A DNA stretch of 64,000 bases from Ipomoea triloba. Taxonomy: Eukaryota; Streptophyta; Magnoliopsida; Solanales; Convolvulaceae. The position numbers and the translations under genes were made by a program. A model generated the notes under the pieces. That model saw only the letters and a list, made by a program, of their open reading frames with translations, made no database searches and was not told where the DNA came from. Shown here one piece after another: positions 31,481 through 44,934 of the stretch (positions within the stretch are counted from its first letter, which is position 1; each line of letters opens with the position of its first letter). The DNA is taken from the NCBI RefSeq assembly GCF_003576645.1, contig NC_044916.1, positions 16,689,334 through 16,753,333 on the forward strand, read 5' to 3'.

Positions 31481-32784
31481 TTAATTTGATTCGGGATATT
31501 GAAATATGCGGAATGCGGAGTTGTGGATACTAAATCCGCCGTCGATGAACAAGTTATGGCCGCTGATATATTTAGCTTCATCACTGGCCAAGAAAAGAGC
31601 TGCACTTGCAACATCGTCAACCTTAAGAGTCACCCCCTTAAGATTCGCAAGCGTGTTCATCGTATTCTCCAAATCTTCATCATTAACCCCCACGAATTTC
31701 GTCGCTAGCGGCGTCGCCATCGCGTACGGCGACAAGCAGTTCACGCGTATCCCGAACTGCCCTAGCTCCACCGCCAAGTTCTTCGTCATCCCAAACACCG
31801 CGTGCTTCGACGCCGCGTAAGCGTGAGACGCGGCGCCGGCGAGGGTTGAGCTCACGCTCGAGGTGGATAATATGCAGCCACGGCGGGCCGGGACCATGAC
31901 ACGCGCCGCGTGTTTCATGCCGAGGAAGACTCCGGTGACGTTGATGCTGAGCACGCGCTCGAAGTCGGACTTGGTGTTGTCGACGATGCGGGGTTTGTTG
32001 GGGTCCGCGATCCCCGCGTTGGCGAACATGATGTCGAGCTTGCCGAAGGTTTCCACTGTCTTGTCGACGGCGTTTCGGACGTGTTCCTCGTTCGTCACGT
32101 CGCAGTGGAGGTAGGTGGCGTTGGTGGGCCCGCCGATGGAGTCCACGACGGCGCTGCCGAGATCTTCCTGGATGTCGGCGATGGCGACTTTGGCGCCGTG
32201 CTTCGCAAAAAGCTTCGCCGTGCATTTTCCGATGCCGCTGGCTCCTCCCGTTATCAGTGCAACTTTCCCTTCTAGTCTACAAATTTTTTCAAACAAGTAA
32301 AGAAATCTAAAAAATCAAAAACTTTTCAATTTTCTATGTATATATATTAAAAAATTACTCTCCAATCTTGAGAGTCTTCTTCCCTAAAAGTTCCCACTAC
32401 TCATATCTTAAAAACTTTGTAGATAAAGTAAATTGAAATATGTATCTTAACAAGCCTACAGATCAGAGTGCCCACAACAAATCTGCACTGGTGGCTCTGT
32501 TTTTCCTAGATTGTTGGTAAGGATGTAAAACCGAACCTTGAGAACTACAGTATAAGAGACACCAAACACTGATCTTTCCACTGTATGACAACACTCCAAA
32601 AGATTACTTACAAAAAAAATTATTTATTACCTACCTTCTTATCGGTACTTAATTAGTAAGAATCAAACTAGGAGTCTATTAGCAAAGAATTTTCTAGACT
32701 TTAGACATGAATGTTTAAAACAAGCTAAGGTGGAAGAAATGCTTACCTTTTGGCCATTGTTGAAAGAACTGATGAAGTTGCCAT
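31481..32784 (-). CDS. Short-chain dehydrogenase/reductase (secoisolariciresinol dehydrogenase/ABA2-like group), two exons
   Basis: Exon 1 is 32784-32747 (38 bases, 12 codons plus 2 bases), ending AAAAG|GTAAGC. Exon 2 is 32276-31481, after TTTGTAG. Joined they give 277 residues starting MATSSVLSTMAK. The cofactor motif TGGASGIG is near residue 24, DV (CDVTNEEHV) near 75, NAGI near 103, the catalytic Ser in STSSVSS near 155, and YAASK with catalytic Tyr and Lys near 169. Length and motifs fit the plant SDR110C group, NAD(P)-dependent alcohol oxidising enzymes that include secoisolariciresinol dehydrogenase, xanthoxin dehydrogenase and momilactone A synthase. The exact substrate cannot be read. 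It has no signal peptide and is probably cytosolic. Exon 2 is GC-rich against AT-rich flanks. It is the only intact host gene here and lies alone among transposons. Confidence 0.93.
32277..32746 (-). other. Intron of the dehydrogenase gene
   Basis: 470 bp, AT-rich, GTAAGC at the 5' side and TTTGTAG at the 3' side, phase 2. A short first exon split just before the nucleotide-binding fold is common in this plant SDR group. Confidence 0.88.
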
Positions 32785-32854
32785 ATCTCTAACACAAAAC
32801 GAACAAGCTAAGGTAGGAACTGAACTAATTAAGAAGAGGGCTGGGCTTAGATTC

Positions 32855-32872
32855 AAAGATTAATATATAAAC
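32855..32872 (-). promoter_or_regulatory. Likely TATA box of the dehydrogenase gene
   Basis: On the minus strand TTTATATATTAATC lies about 80 bp upstream of the ATG at 32784, a usual distance for a short plant leader. Assigned by position and sequence only. Confidence 0.5.
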
Positions 32873-32924
32873 ATATATACAAACTAATAACCTATAAGAG
32901 AGGAAGGAAAGTCAACCATAGTTA

Positions 32925-33175
32925 TTGCGATCCATACAGCTGTATGGACCACGATTCAAAAATAACATTATTTCGCACCATCTTTTTTCACACGATCTGC
33001 TGCAATATATATTTTTATAATTTATAATACGCATTATCTTATCCTAAAAATTTCATTATTCTAACACATAATATACATTATTCAAACACATAATGTATAT
33101 TATTTTACCTTATAAAATTTATTTACATCGTCTTGTACTCTAGTCCACACTCCACAGATCCCACAATAATTTGCC
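32925..33175. mobile_element. Short repeat element with TGGACCA-type ends
   Basis: The left side ATAGTTATTGCGATCCATAC and AGCTGTATGGACCACG, and the right side read in reverse AATTATTGTGGGATCTGTGG, AGTGTGGAC, are loosely inverted. The interior repeats CACATAATGTATATTATT. It resembles the elements at 29300 and 46826. It lies just upstream of the dehydrogenase promoter. Confidence 0.45.
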
Positions 33176-33369
33176 GAAAGCCAGCTAATAATCCACCCAT
33201 ATTTATATGTTTTAATTTATCCAACTTGGGCGAGGACGGCAAATTCAAGTTGACTACTTTGGAGAGTGGTTATTTGAAAATTTTTACTCAAATTTTAAAT
33301 TGATTAAATCAGTCTTTAACTAATGATCATATTATAATAGTTTGAGGAGAGTTAGATGATAGAAGTTAC

Positions 33370-34787
33370 GGACCCTGTCTGAATCAGTTTCGGCGTCGGC
33401 GACGGCGACCGCTCAGTCACCGTCGGCCAACGAATCCCAAGAACAAAATACGAAGAAATCCAAGAGAGCACGCGAATCTACTGAGCAGCACTCAACTTCA
33501 CCAGTTGACGGCATAGTTCAAGAAACCCCAGCTTCAGCCGCTCTCAAGTCACCGGAGTCCGCCCAATGGCGAACTCCAGTCGAGACACCCAACAACGCTT
33601 AGGGGAGAAAACTTAACTACGATCCCTTGGAGAAAGAGGTGGTCTCAGATGAAGAGCCGATGGAGGAAATCGACCCAGACCCAAATTGCCCTGTTATTCC
33701 GGTGTCAAGAGAAGAAATAGAGCGCCTTCGCCGACCATGGCGGAAAACCCTTATCGTCAAAGTTCTTGGACGCAAGGTTAGCTACTCATATCAAATTCAG
33801 AGGCTCCAAAGGATGTGGAAGCCTGATGCCAACTTCGACCTCATCGCGATTGACCAAGAATACTTCTTGGCAAGATTCGATTCACTACGCGACTACGAAT
33901 TCGCAAAATGCGAAGGACCTTGGATCATCTTGGGGCATTATCTGACAGTCCAAGAATGGGAGCCAAATTTCTTTCCCCACAAAAAAAAAAATTAAACAAG
34001 CTCCTGGTTTGGGTAAGATTTCCGACTCTCCCTATTGAGTATTTTAAAGATGAATTCCTAGCAAAAATAGGGAGAAATATTGGTCGGTCAGTGAAGGTCG
34101 ACACGACCACCAGTTTGATCTCCATAGGAAAGTTTGCAAGAATTTGTGTCGAGGTAGACGTAACCAAACCCTTGCTGGCCAAATTTACGGTGGGTGGTGA
34201 AGTTGTACCCATAGAGTATAAGGGTATACAAATGGTGTGCTTTAGCTGTGGTATCTATGCACATAAACAAGGCCAATGCATACAAGAGATTCAAAACGAG
34301 GGAGCCAATGTAACAGAGGCAAACCCCGATAGGGGGCAGAACAGTGATCCTGTGGTTCCAAACGACCAGCCGGTGGTTCACAAAGTTAGCAAACCTACTA
34401 GACACCTTAAGCAAAATTTTGGGGATTGGATGCTCGTCGGAAGGAAAGAAAGGAGAGACCAACGAAGGGGAGGCATCCCAATTACGGGCACTCCTCCAAA
34501 TGGTCGCAACCAAGGTTCACCCGCGAACACTGGCGGGGGAGACACTCTTGCAAACTCCAGATTTGCCATTTTGGATGGGCTGAATGACAATGATGGCGAA
34601 GCTCCGGCTGATCCCAAAACCAACATGGTGGCGGACCAAACTTTCCAGAAAAAGTTGCCAACAATTAGGACGACCCAAACGCATCAAGCACCAATGGTCC
34701 AGAGTCAGACCCCTTACCAGATCCCAAATAGACAACCTAAACGGCAAATCGAGGTAACCAAAGGGGGAGAGGTGGCAGGGGAGGAGC
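33370..34787 (+). pseudogene. LINE ORF1 (RNA-binding, DUF4283-like plus CCHC zinc knuckle), broken
   Basis: The coding signal starts around 33390 (NESQEQNTKKSKRARESTEQ), is cut by a TAG near 33600, continues through GRKLNYDPLEKEVVSDEEP and the DUF4283-like part (WRKTLIVKVLGRKVSYSYQI, FDSLRDYEFAKCEGPWIILG). It changes frame in an A run at 33981-33991, then reads LLVWVRFPTLPIEYFKDEFL and the zinc knuckle CFSCGIYAHKQGQC at about 34240. ORF1 proteins coat LINE RNA. The C-terminal tail resumes after the LTR insertion at 37556 (EPLEGQQQKQSTR) and ends about 37760. Frame loss in the A run could be a sequencing error; the upstream TAG is less likely to be. Confidence 0.85.
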
Positions 34788-35589
34788 TGTAACACCCCGG
34801 AAATTCGTTCAAGCCTTACTACCGATAATTAATTCCTTGGGTAATTTAATTAATTCCAATTGGGCTAATTCTTTCAATTTGATATATATATATATGTATA
34901 TTCCTTGAGCCTAATTTAATTATTCTAATCAAGAGCCCAACTAATTGAATTTATTCTTGTAAGGGATTTTATTCAATTTGGATCCTTACAATCTTTGCAA
35001 TTAAATATTCCTACAAGCCCAATTTATTGATCATATATTATATAATATATATGTAATGTTCCTAAGACATTTTATGGGCTTCCTTATTCTAATTCTTATA
35101 ATTAATTGTAAGGGGTGAATTCATTTAGCCCAACTTACTAGTCTTGGACATATATTTAATTCTTGTAAGCCATTATAATATGTACTTAAGCCCATCTCAT
35201 ATTAAAGTCTTACACCCTAAATATTGTATGTATTCTTAGTATATATTTTGATGATCAAAATACCCTAAAAGCTTTCACTCCTCTTCCTCCCTCCCTACAC
35301 TCTCACGCCATTTTCACCATTCTTGCATCCAAAAATTGATCTCCATTTCCCTACAAGTTTTCAAGTAAAGGTTGCTCTTTTATGCTTGTCTAGGAGTGGG
35401 TAAGTGCATCTAGCCTAGAATCTCCTTTGTATTTTGTGGTTTGGTTAGTCTTTTGCATATTCTTATAAATGTTCTTTTGGGGTTCTTTGGGTAAAAGATG
35501 ATCATCAAGAAGGTGGGGCTTTGTGAGCTTGCTTGAGGCTTGTTGGATTAGGAAAAAGCTCTTTGAGGTAACCACTATGTCCATCAAAA

Positions 35590-36556
35590 NNNNNNNNNNN
35601 NNNNNNNNNNNNNNNNNNNNNNNNNNNNNNNNNNNNNNNNNNNNNNNNNNNNNNNNNNNNNNNNNNNNNNNNNNNNNNNNNNNNNNNNNNNNNNNNNNNN
35701 NNNNNNNNNNNNNNNNNNNNNNNNNNNNNNNNNNNNNNNNNNNNNNNNNNNNNNNNNNNNNNNNNNNNNNNNNNNNNNNNNNNNNNNNNNNNNNNNNNNN
35801 NNNNNNNNNNNNNNNNNNNNNNNNNNNNNNNNNNNNNNNNNNNNNNNNNNNNNNNNNNNNNNNNNNNNNNNNNNNNNNNNNNNNNNNNNNNNNNNNNNNN
35901 NNNNNNNNNNNNNNNNNNNNNNNNNNNNNNNNNNNNNNNNNNNNNNNNNNNNNNNNNNNNNNNNNNNNNNNNNNNNNNNNNNNNNNNNNNNNNNNNNNNN
36001 NNNNNNNNNNNNNNNNNNNNNNNNNNNNNNNNNNNNNNNNNNNNNNNNNNNNNNNNNNNNNNNNNNNNNNNNNNNNNNNNNNNNNNNNNNNNNNNNNNNN
36101 NNNNNNNNNNNNNNNNNNNNNNNNNNNNNNNNNNNNNNNNNNNNNNNNNNNNNNNNNNNNNNNNNNNNNNNNNNNNNNNNNNNNNNNNNNNNNNNNNNNN
36201 NNNNNNNNNNNNNNNNNNNNNNNNNNNNNNNNNNNNNNNNNNNNNNNNNNNNNNNNNNNNNNNNNNNNNNNNNNNNNNNNNNNNNNNNNNNNNNNNNNNN
36301 NNNNNNNNNNNNNNNNNNNNNNNNNNNNNNNNNNNNNNNNNNNNNNNNNNNNNNNNNNNNNNNNNNNNNNNNNNNNNNNNNNNNNNNNNNNNNNNNNNNN
36401 NNNNNNNNNNNNNNNNNNNNNNNNNNNNNNNNNNNNNNNNNNNNNNNNNNNNNNNNNNNNNNNNNNNNNNNNNNNNNNNNNNNNNNNNNNNNNNNNNNNN
36501 NNNNNNNNNNNNNNNNNNNNNNNNNNNNNNNNNNNNNNNNNNNNNNNNNNNNNNNN
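35590..36556. other. Assembly gap (967 N)
   Basis: Run of N inside the gypsy-type LTR insertion, adjoining a tandem array that probably caused it. Confidence 0.99.
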
Positions 36557-36750
36557 TTTTGCCCCTGTGATTGGGTTCGTTACCCCTGTGATTGGACTAC
36601 GGTCCCTGTGATTGGGTTCGCTACCCCTGTGATTGGACTTCGGTCCCTGTGATTCGGGTTGATTACACCCCCTGTGATTGGACTTCGGTCCCTGTGATTG
36701 GACTACGGTCCCTGTGATTGGACTTCGGTCCCTGTGATTGGGTTCATCAC
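36557..36750 (+). repeat. Tandem array of CCTGTGATTGG(ACTTCGGTC) units
   Basis: At least nine units of about 18-21 bp alternating GGACTTCGGTCCCTGTGATT and GGGTTCGTTACCCCTGTGAT types. It begins inside the N gap. Confidence 0.9.
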
Positions 36751-37550
36751 CCCTGCGTACCAGATTTCTGTGTTTTGACCTCCGACTGTGGTTGGGTTTG
36801 GTATGGTGAATTGGTATGAGGTTTGGAGGTTGGAATTGGGAGTTCTTTCTTGGTTTATGTGTTCATGGGTTCCTTGTGTATATTCGATTGATACCCTATG
36901 GTTCTCGATTATGTTTGATTGGTTTCCTTATGATTGTTGTTCAGTTGGTATCTCGTTTATGGATTGGTTGTTGCCTTGTACTCTCGCTGATGAATATTGG
37001 CTTGTTTGGATGAGTCTTGGTTTATGATTCGTTCAGTTTATCCTTGTTGAGTATCCGTTTTGAACTATTGAACAGTTTGTTGGTGTTTATATTCTATATG
37101 GGTGTGTAAACCTATTTACAACTTATATGTATATCTATACGTCCTTGCGGGTGTGAATGGTGGTTACTTAGCAGTCTTTTGCTAATGGTTCTTTGTGTGT
37201 TTTCCAGGTTTGCCTTAAAGTCTTTGCGTGAGCGCGATAGAGATACACCCGTATGAGGAGGCTTAGATAGTGGTTATGTTCTTAGACTTATGCTTTGGCC
37301 TGTGTGCCGTTTTGAGATGTTGTATACTCTTGGTTAGCTGTTGGATGTTTTGAGATATATTTGAGGATTTTATCTATGCAGTTATCTTTCTTATGGTTAG
37401 CCTGTGCATCTAGGCTGTGTTTTCTACCTAGATGTGGCATGACGCCCTTAAGTTTTAAATTCGCTTCCGCTACGTTTGGTTTTGGTTGAGATAGGCAGCT
37501 GTTGTGCTAAGTTTTAGCTATCTCAGCTCGTGTAAGGTTGGGGTGTCACA

Positions 37551-37760
37551 GGAGCCCCTAGAAGGGCAGCAGCAGAAACAGAGCACACGGTAGTAAGGGG
37601 ACGCAATTATGGAAAACAAATCTCTACCATGGTAGTTCACCATCAAGCCGACATCCCGGAGTCATCGCGTAGGAATGACATGGACTTCGAACTCATCGGA
37701 GACCCCCCCCCCACATCCCCAGAGTATTTGCAAATAGACCGGACGACCATGACGAACTGA
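37551..37760 (+). pseudogene. LINE ORF1 C-terminal remnant
   Basis: Resumes the frame after the LTR insertion: EPLEGQQQKQSTR, then, with shifts, GRNYGKQISTMVVHHQADIP and SSRRNDMDFELIGDPPPTSP. A run of ten C at 37686-37695 marks another possible frameshift. Confidence 0.6.
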
Positions 37761-37842
37761 TGTTAGATGATGGTGGTCAATTCGACCAAGGGCCTCTGGC
37801 TCACGGCCTCTAGTGTTCTTGAGCACTGCGGTTTGTTTTTTT

Positions 37843-38697
37843 TCTTTCTTATTTATGATTTGCTTCACATGGAATTGTCAGGGTGTAGCTTCCAAATCGT
37901 TCAAGCGCACCCTAGCTTATTTTTGCTGTAAATATTTCCCTGATGTGGTTTGTCTTTTTGAGCCAAAAGTTTCAGGCACGCATGCTAATAGGATTTGCAG
38001 CAGCTTTGGTTTCGAAGACTAGATTCGAGTGGAATCTATTGGATTCTCTGGTGGCATTTGGATATTTTTGGAAACCCTTGATTCATATACAAGTCCTATG
38101 TACTCATCCCCAAACCTGGGTGTTTTCTGCAGTATACGGTAGCCCAAACCTCCCTCTGCGCAAAATATTATTCACAGACCTGTCTGCTAACATTTTCAAC
38201 TCCCACCCCTGCTGGCTTATCTGTGGAGATTTTAACTCTGTAACCAATAGGGACGAAGTTAGTAATTCTGAGAGCTTCATGTCATCTAGATGTGCAGATT
38301 TTGTAGATTGGATCTCTAGGGAAGGCCTAATTGACCTAGGTTTTGAAGGGCCAAAATTCACATGGACAAGGGGCGAGAATACGTCATCATACAAAGCCGC
38401 TAGACTTGACCGGGCCTTATGCAACGGCGAATGGAAATTGAGGTTCCCTAATGCAAAAGTTAAGCATCTCCCAAGGTTAAACTCGGATCACACACCGCTG
38501 TTAATCTCCTGCAACCCCACCACAACCTCATACGGGTGCAAAAAATTCAGATTTAATTTTGCTTGGACAACACATAAGGACTTCCTTAGTTGTGTCCGTG
38601 ACTCATGGTTACCTAATAGAGATCTGGAAGTAAATAAGGCGGCAGTGGCAGTCGCACTAGCAGAATGGAACAAGAGAAGCTTTGGAAACATCTTTTA
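37843..38697 (+). pseudogene. LINE endonuclease domain (APE type), frameshifted
   Basis: The first part reads ICFTWNCQGVASKSFKRTLA and DVVCLFEPKVSGTHANRICS to a TAG at 38020. The second frame continues to 38697 with the catalytic-core motifs LICGDFNSVTNRDE, GPKFTWTRGENTSS, ARLDRALCNGEW and the final SDHTPLLISCNP. These are the conserved Asn/Asp/His positions of AP-like endonucleases that nick target DNA for LINE insertion. The frameshift near 38020 prevents a full domain. Confidence 0.88.
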
Positions 38698-39798
38698 GAG
38701 AAAGAAACGACTTATGGCCAGACTACAAGGAATTCAGACCCACCTATCACATCATGTTAGACAGGATCTTATCAACCTTGAAAAGAAACTGAGTAGGGAA
38801 TTGGAAGTTACACTTCACCAAGAAGAGCTCGTTTGGTTCCAGTGATCAAGAGCAGAATGGATCACATCCGGGGATCGAAATACTAAATTTTACCACATGG
38901 CGACCTTGGTAAAAAACAGCAAAGCAAGAGTGAATGCACTAACCACAAAAGAAGGCCAAAGTATCACTGAGGAAACTTTATTAATGGAGCATGTCAAAAG
39001 CTATTTTACCAACCTCTTCTCTTAACCTTAGTCTGTATATTCCCACCCCCAAATGCATGGTAGTTTTCCAGAACTAGCTCCACATGAATGGCAACAAATC
39101 AATCGCCCTTTCCAACCAGAAGAGATCAAACAAGCCTTATTCGAGAAGGATGCCTGCAAATCCCCTGGCCCTGCTGGATTCACAGCAGGGTTCTATCAAA
39201 AGTCCTGGGATGTGGTAAGTGCCAGCCTAGTCAAATTCGCACTGGACTTCTTTGCAGCAGGAAAATTACACCCTGGTTGCAACGATACAGTGATTACCCT
39301 CATTCCGAAAGTCACTTGCCCAGAATCCGTGAAACAGTTATGGCCTATAGGGTTATGCAACATTACGTACAAGATTCTAACAAAGACAATGGCTAACCGT
39401 CTCAAAGAAGCTTCAAAGAAACTAATAGGACCGAATCAAACAAGCTTCGTACCCGACAGGCAGATCTCAGATAATATTATCATGTTCCAAGAAGTATTAA
39501 TTCAATGAATGCAAGAAAAGCAGTTACAGGTTGGATGATCATGAAGGTGGACTTGGAGAAAGCTTATGACAAGCTGGATTGGAGATTTATCGAGGATACT
39601 TTAACAATTATAGGCTTTAATGAGGTCTGGAGAAGAAATTTAATGGAATGCATTACCACACCAAGAATGGCCATTAACTGGAATGGCAAAACTTCAGAAT
39701 GGTTTCTTCCGAAGAGGGGAATCAGACAGGGAGATCCTATTTCACCCTTACTTTTTGTTTTATGTATTGAAAGATTTGGTCATCTTATTAATACCTCT
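38698..39798 (+). pseudogene. LINE reverse transcriptase, N-terminal half
   Basis: Follows the endonuclease after a TAG at 38696. It reads through a TGA (about 38843, WFQ*SRAEWITSGDRNTKFY) and a TAA (about 39023). It shows the RT signatures CKSPGPAGFTAGFYQKSW, ANRLKEASKKLIGPNQTSFV, PDRQISDNIIMFQEVL, then after a frameshift near 39506 KVDLEKAYDKLDWRFIED and KRGIRQGDPISPLLFVLCIE. The last codons INTS join directly to VQNGNWRG at 41065 once the inserted LTR and one target-site copy are removed. Confidence 0.9.
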
Positions 39799-41059
39799 TG
39801 TTAAGAACCCCGAGCTATTGATTTTGATGATACCAACTATCCGAGGAGACCCCTAACTTTTGTTTTGTCTTTGGAATAGGTTTCTGCTTTGTATCTTAGT
39901 CTTACAGTATAACCGAATCCTTAGTAACACTTTATCCTTGAAAAGGATTCAAGTCATAAACACCGAAGTTTTGAAGAATCCAACCGAAGAGTTGAAGTAC
40001 CGAAGAGTTGAAGATCTGAAGAGATGAAGACTTGAAGAACTGAAGACTAGGATCACAGGCCAAAAAATGAGAGGGCCAAGCTTTTATAACCGAGAAATCA
40101 AAAGTGTGATTGTCTCGAGGAGATTAAGAGGAATGATAAGGTCAATCATTCTCTCGCACAACCAAGGCAAAGACATTCTCTAATAAGTTGTCTTATCTAC
40201 TGCCTTGAAAATGGGTATAACTGAATGTCAAATTGGGTCCTATGCAACGATCCCAAGGAGCATTTAATGATTGTCACCTTTTTGAGGAACAAAAGACAAA
40301 TTGTCCTTGAACAAAAGTGGACAAACGGCTAGAAAGTACTGACATTCTGAAAAAGATGAAAACATTACCCATTGGATATTACACACTGGACAATAGGTTT
40401 TGAATTTCATTTTCCCTCCAACGGATCTGAAGTTCCACCTATAAATACCCTTGTCCCATCTCACTTTGACAAGGTTGAAAAACGCGAAATATTGTCTAGC
40501 AAGTGAAAAACTCTCTGTGTGATATTCATAAGCTTACAAGTGATATTCAGCTTTCATAAGAAATTCTTGTGTGATTAAGGAGATCCATCAAGGAAACTAA
40601 TCACAAGAATTTCAAGTTGGAGAATCATCACAACCTTTCAACCATCTCTACAAGTGAAGTAGAAAGAGGCGGAGTAAACTTGGAAGAAGTTGAAAAACCT
40701 ACAACAACAAGGCTGCCAGGCTAAGTGATCAAAGGAGCTTGTTGTAACGAAGTTTGTACTATTACGGGGAATATAGTGCAAACCTTCACGAGTTGTGAAG
40801 AAGAGTGGAGTAGGCTTACTTAACAGCCGAACCACTATAAAAATCTCTCTCTCTCTCTCTTTTATTATTGCATTGCATAATCCACTCAAACGTAATATCT
40901 TTTACAAGAAAATCCTAAGTGCAAAGTGAAGCTAAAATTTGAAGTAATCTTTCCGCTGCAATATAACTCTTTAAAAGAAAAAGTTTTTAAAAATCCCCTA
41001 TGAGTCTATTCAACCCCCCCCCCCCTTCTAGACTCACATCGTTACCACCGGGACCAACA
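39799..41059 (+). mobile_element. Solo LTR of a SIRE/Maximus-like copia element
   Basis: Starts TGTTAAGAACCCCGAGC and TTGATTTTGATGATACCAA, and ends ATCGTTACCACCGGGACCAACA; this start and end style is typical of SIRE-type LTRs. The 5-bp target duplication CCTCT lies at 39794-39798 and 41060-41064. 1,261 bp with no internal coding sequence, so it is a product of LTR-LTR recombination. It has GAAGAGTTGAAG repeats near 39990-40045 and a 14-C run near its end. Confidence 0.92.
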
Positions 41060-41064
41060 CCTCT

Positions 41065-42958
<1,894 letters not shown>

Positions 42959-43420
42959 GCCCCTGAAGCAGCAAAATGGAATGCTATTTGGAAGTTGAAG
43001 TTACCAAGCCGAATTAAAGTCTTCCTGTGGCTAAGCCGTCATGAGAGAATAATGACCAACAAACAAAGGGTAAAAAGAGACTTTGCAACCTGTGATAAAT
43101 GTTGGTGTTGCAAGGATATCAGCGAAGATATCGAGCACACTCTGCGCAGATGCCTTGCAGCTGATGAAGTTTGGAGAAGAGTACTCCCGATTTTTTACTG
43201 GAAAACTAGGCATCTACCTTTCCAAGGTTGGCTAGACTGTGGAGTTGCGAACAAGGGAAGTGGACGGAAACCAGAAGCTGACAACTCCCTATTCGCGCTT
43301 ACGTTGTGGTGGATATGGAAGTGGAGAAACGAGGCAATCTTCACTAAGACACTCTATCATCTCCCATCTAAAGTTTTGTGGATTAACACTCAAATGGAGA
43401 AGTCACCTCTGCTTTTTTAA
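42959..43420 (+). pseudogene. LINE zf-RVT-like domain
   Basis: Reads AAKWNAIWKLKLPSRIKVFL, RIMTNKQRVKRDFATCDKCW and EDIEHTLRRCLAADEVWRRV, the cysteine/histidine domain after RT in plant LINEs. It continues through LWWIWKWRNEAIF and loses frame near 43400. Confidence 0.85.
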
Positions 43421-43434
43421 GATCCAAACTTTAT

Positions 43435-43989
43435 ATGGGATCAGAACCCACTTACAATTGGGAGAGCAGAAGCTGGACTAAACTAGAGCCAGGGATGGTC
43501 AAGATAAATTTCGATGGATCACTAGATCCTCAAACCAAGAGAGCAGGATGTGGAGGAGTCATTAGAGATTCCTCAGGCAATTGGCTATACGGTTTTATCA
43601 ACAATATAGGATCCTGTTCTCCAGACCAGGCTGAAGCATGGGGACTACTTAGAGGCATACAAACAGCAGTCCACATGGGTTATAGAAACATCATAATCGA
43701 AGGCGACTCAAAGGAGGTTATTGCTGCCATGAGTACCCCATCAAATACGACCAACACGATTTGTAATATACTCAAGGCATGCAGGCAAGAATTAAGACAA
43801 ATCGAATCATGGAAATTAGACATAATCCCTCGCGAGATCAACACAGTGGCCGACCAACTCGCAAGATCTTCAAGGTTATATCCTAAAGGACTACACATGC
43901 TCTCCCAACCGCCAGTAGATGCGTTACGGCCTCTAGAATTTAACAAAATAGGATGCCTATCATGGCGTTTCATGTACAATATTAGCTAG
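43435..43989 (+). pseudogene. LINE RNase H domain, C-terminus of ORF2
   Basis: 185 codons to a TAG at 43987. RNase H motifs are KINFDGSLDPQTKRAGCGGV, AEAWGLLRGIQTAVHMGY, IIEGDSKEVIAAM and INTVADQLARSSRLYPKG, with the catalytic D-E-D-D positions present. Plant L1 elements commonly carry this domain. The open frame is intact here, though the polyprotein upstream is not. Confidence 0.9.
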
Positions 43990-44026
43990 ACAGTTTCGCA
44001 TTTCCCCCTTCCGTAATAAATAAAAA

Positions 44027-44042
44027 AAATCAGTCTTTAACT
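44027..44042. repeat. Right target-site duplication of the LINE
   Basis: AAATCAGTCTTTAACT, identical to 33306-33321. Confidence 0.93.
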
Positions 44043-44171
44043 CGGAAACATACGCCACGGACACAAATTGTGACATTTTTAATTAAAAAAATATTTTTCT
44101 CATTATAATTACCACTTTTTATTAGCGGAGTTGCAAAAATCGCGCTTAAGTACTAGTTGGATGCCTAGCAT

Positions 44172-44517
44172 ATCACCATAGTTCGTAATCTAGGCGGTCG
44201 ACTAGGCCGCTTAGACCACAAAGTCGACCGATTAGCTATTGTTTTTTTTAAAAGAAAGTTATTTTACTCAAAACAAGGTCATTTTGAGCGAAATAACTCT
44301 AAATCATATCATTTAATTAAACCATAGATATTTTTAGGTTAATATTTAATTTTTTAGTATTTTTTAAAATCAATATTTTAATATTCAATTTTAAAGTATT
44401 AAATAGTTTATAATTATTAAATTTTTAAAAAATTTTATAAAATAAATTTAAACAAAATTTTAAAAAATAAAAAATATACGGTCGCCTAAGGAGCGCATGG
44501 TGATTTTTCAACCATGT
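44172..44517. mobile_element. hAT-like MITE
   Basis: The left side CATAGTTCGTAATCTAGGCG and GTCGACTAGGCCGC and the right side read in reverse, CATGGTTGAAAAATCACCAT and GCTCCTTAGGCGACCG, are loosely inverted. This GGTTG...TAGGCG style is common to short plant hAT elements. The middle is very AT-rich. Confidence 0.5.
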
Positions 44518-44682
44518 TTTAGTCACTCATTAAAAAATAAAAATTATTCCATATTTATTTTCATAGATTACTTGTGAATTTATTAACTTCACCTAAGTTG
44601 ATAAGGAATCTGTATATTTAATAAAAATTAACACATCAAGAACGACTAACATCAAGAACAACTACTAGAGAATGGTAATCAT

Positions 44683-44934
44683 TGTTGGAATAGGTTATGC
44701 CCGTTGGCCATTAGCTCCTAACCGATGAACATTACAGGTAAAGAGAAAAGAGATAGAGAAACAACAAAGAATAGGGAGAAGATTGTTTCATTCCATTCAA
44801 CTTCTATATGCTACAAGGGACATATATATAATACAAACAATAACGGAAAGATATAATGGATACATAAATACAAAAACGGTTACAACCGTTATATACTTTA
44901 TAATAATGTTCACTACTTAATATTATTTATAACA
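44683..44934 (-). mobile_element. Small copia-type solo LTR
   Basis: Plus-strand limits TGTTGGAATAGG and TTATAACA. Near-duplications ATCAT (44678-44682) and ATCGT (44935-44939) match 4 of 5. On the minus strand a TATATATAT box precedes GTCCCTTGTAGCATATAGAA and ends at CCTATTCCAACA, giving the orientation. 252 bp, no internal region. Confidence 0.6.

Larger units (their letters stand above)
34788..37550 (+). mobile_element. Gypsy-type LTR insertion in LINE ORF1 (solo LTR or gapped element)
   Basis: Starts TGTAACACCCCGG and ends GTTGGGGTGTCACA. The 5-bp target duplication GGAGC lies at 34783-34787 and 37551-37555. The middle is an N run (35590-36556), so I cannot tell a solo LTR from a shortened element. 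The parts seen have no gag or pol sequence, which favours a solo LTR. Near the end it shares CCTGTGCATCTAG with the LTR at the window start. Confidence 0.85.

Noticed and set aside
31683..32225. Long overlapping frames within the dehydrogenase exon on both strands
   Set aside because: Shadows of a GC-rich coding exon; only the 31481 frame has SDR motifs and fits the splice junction.
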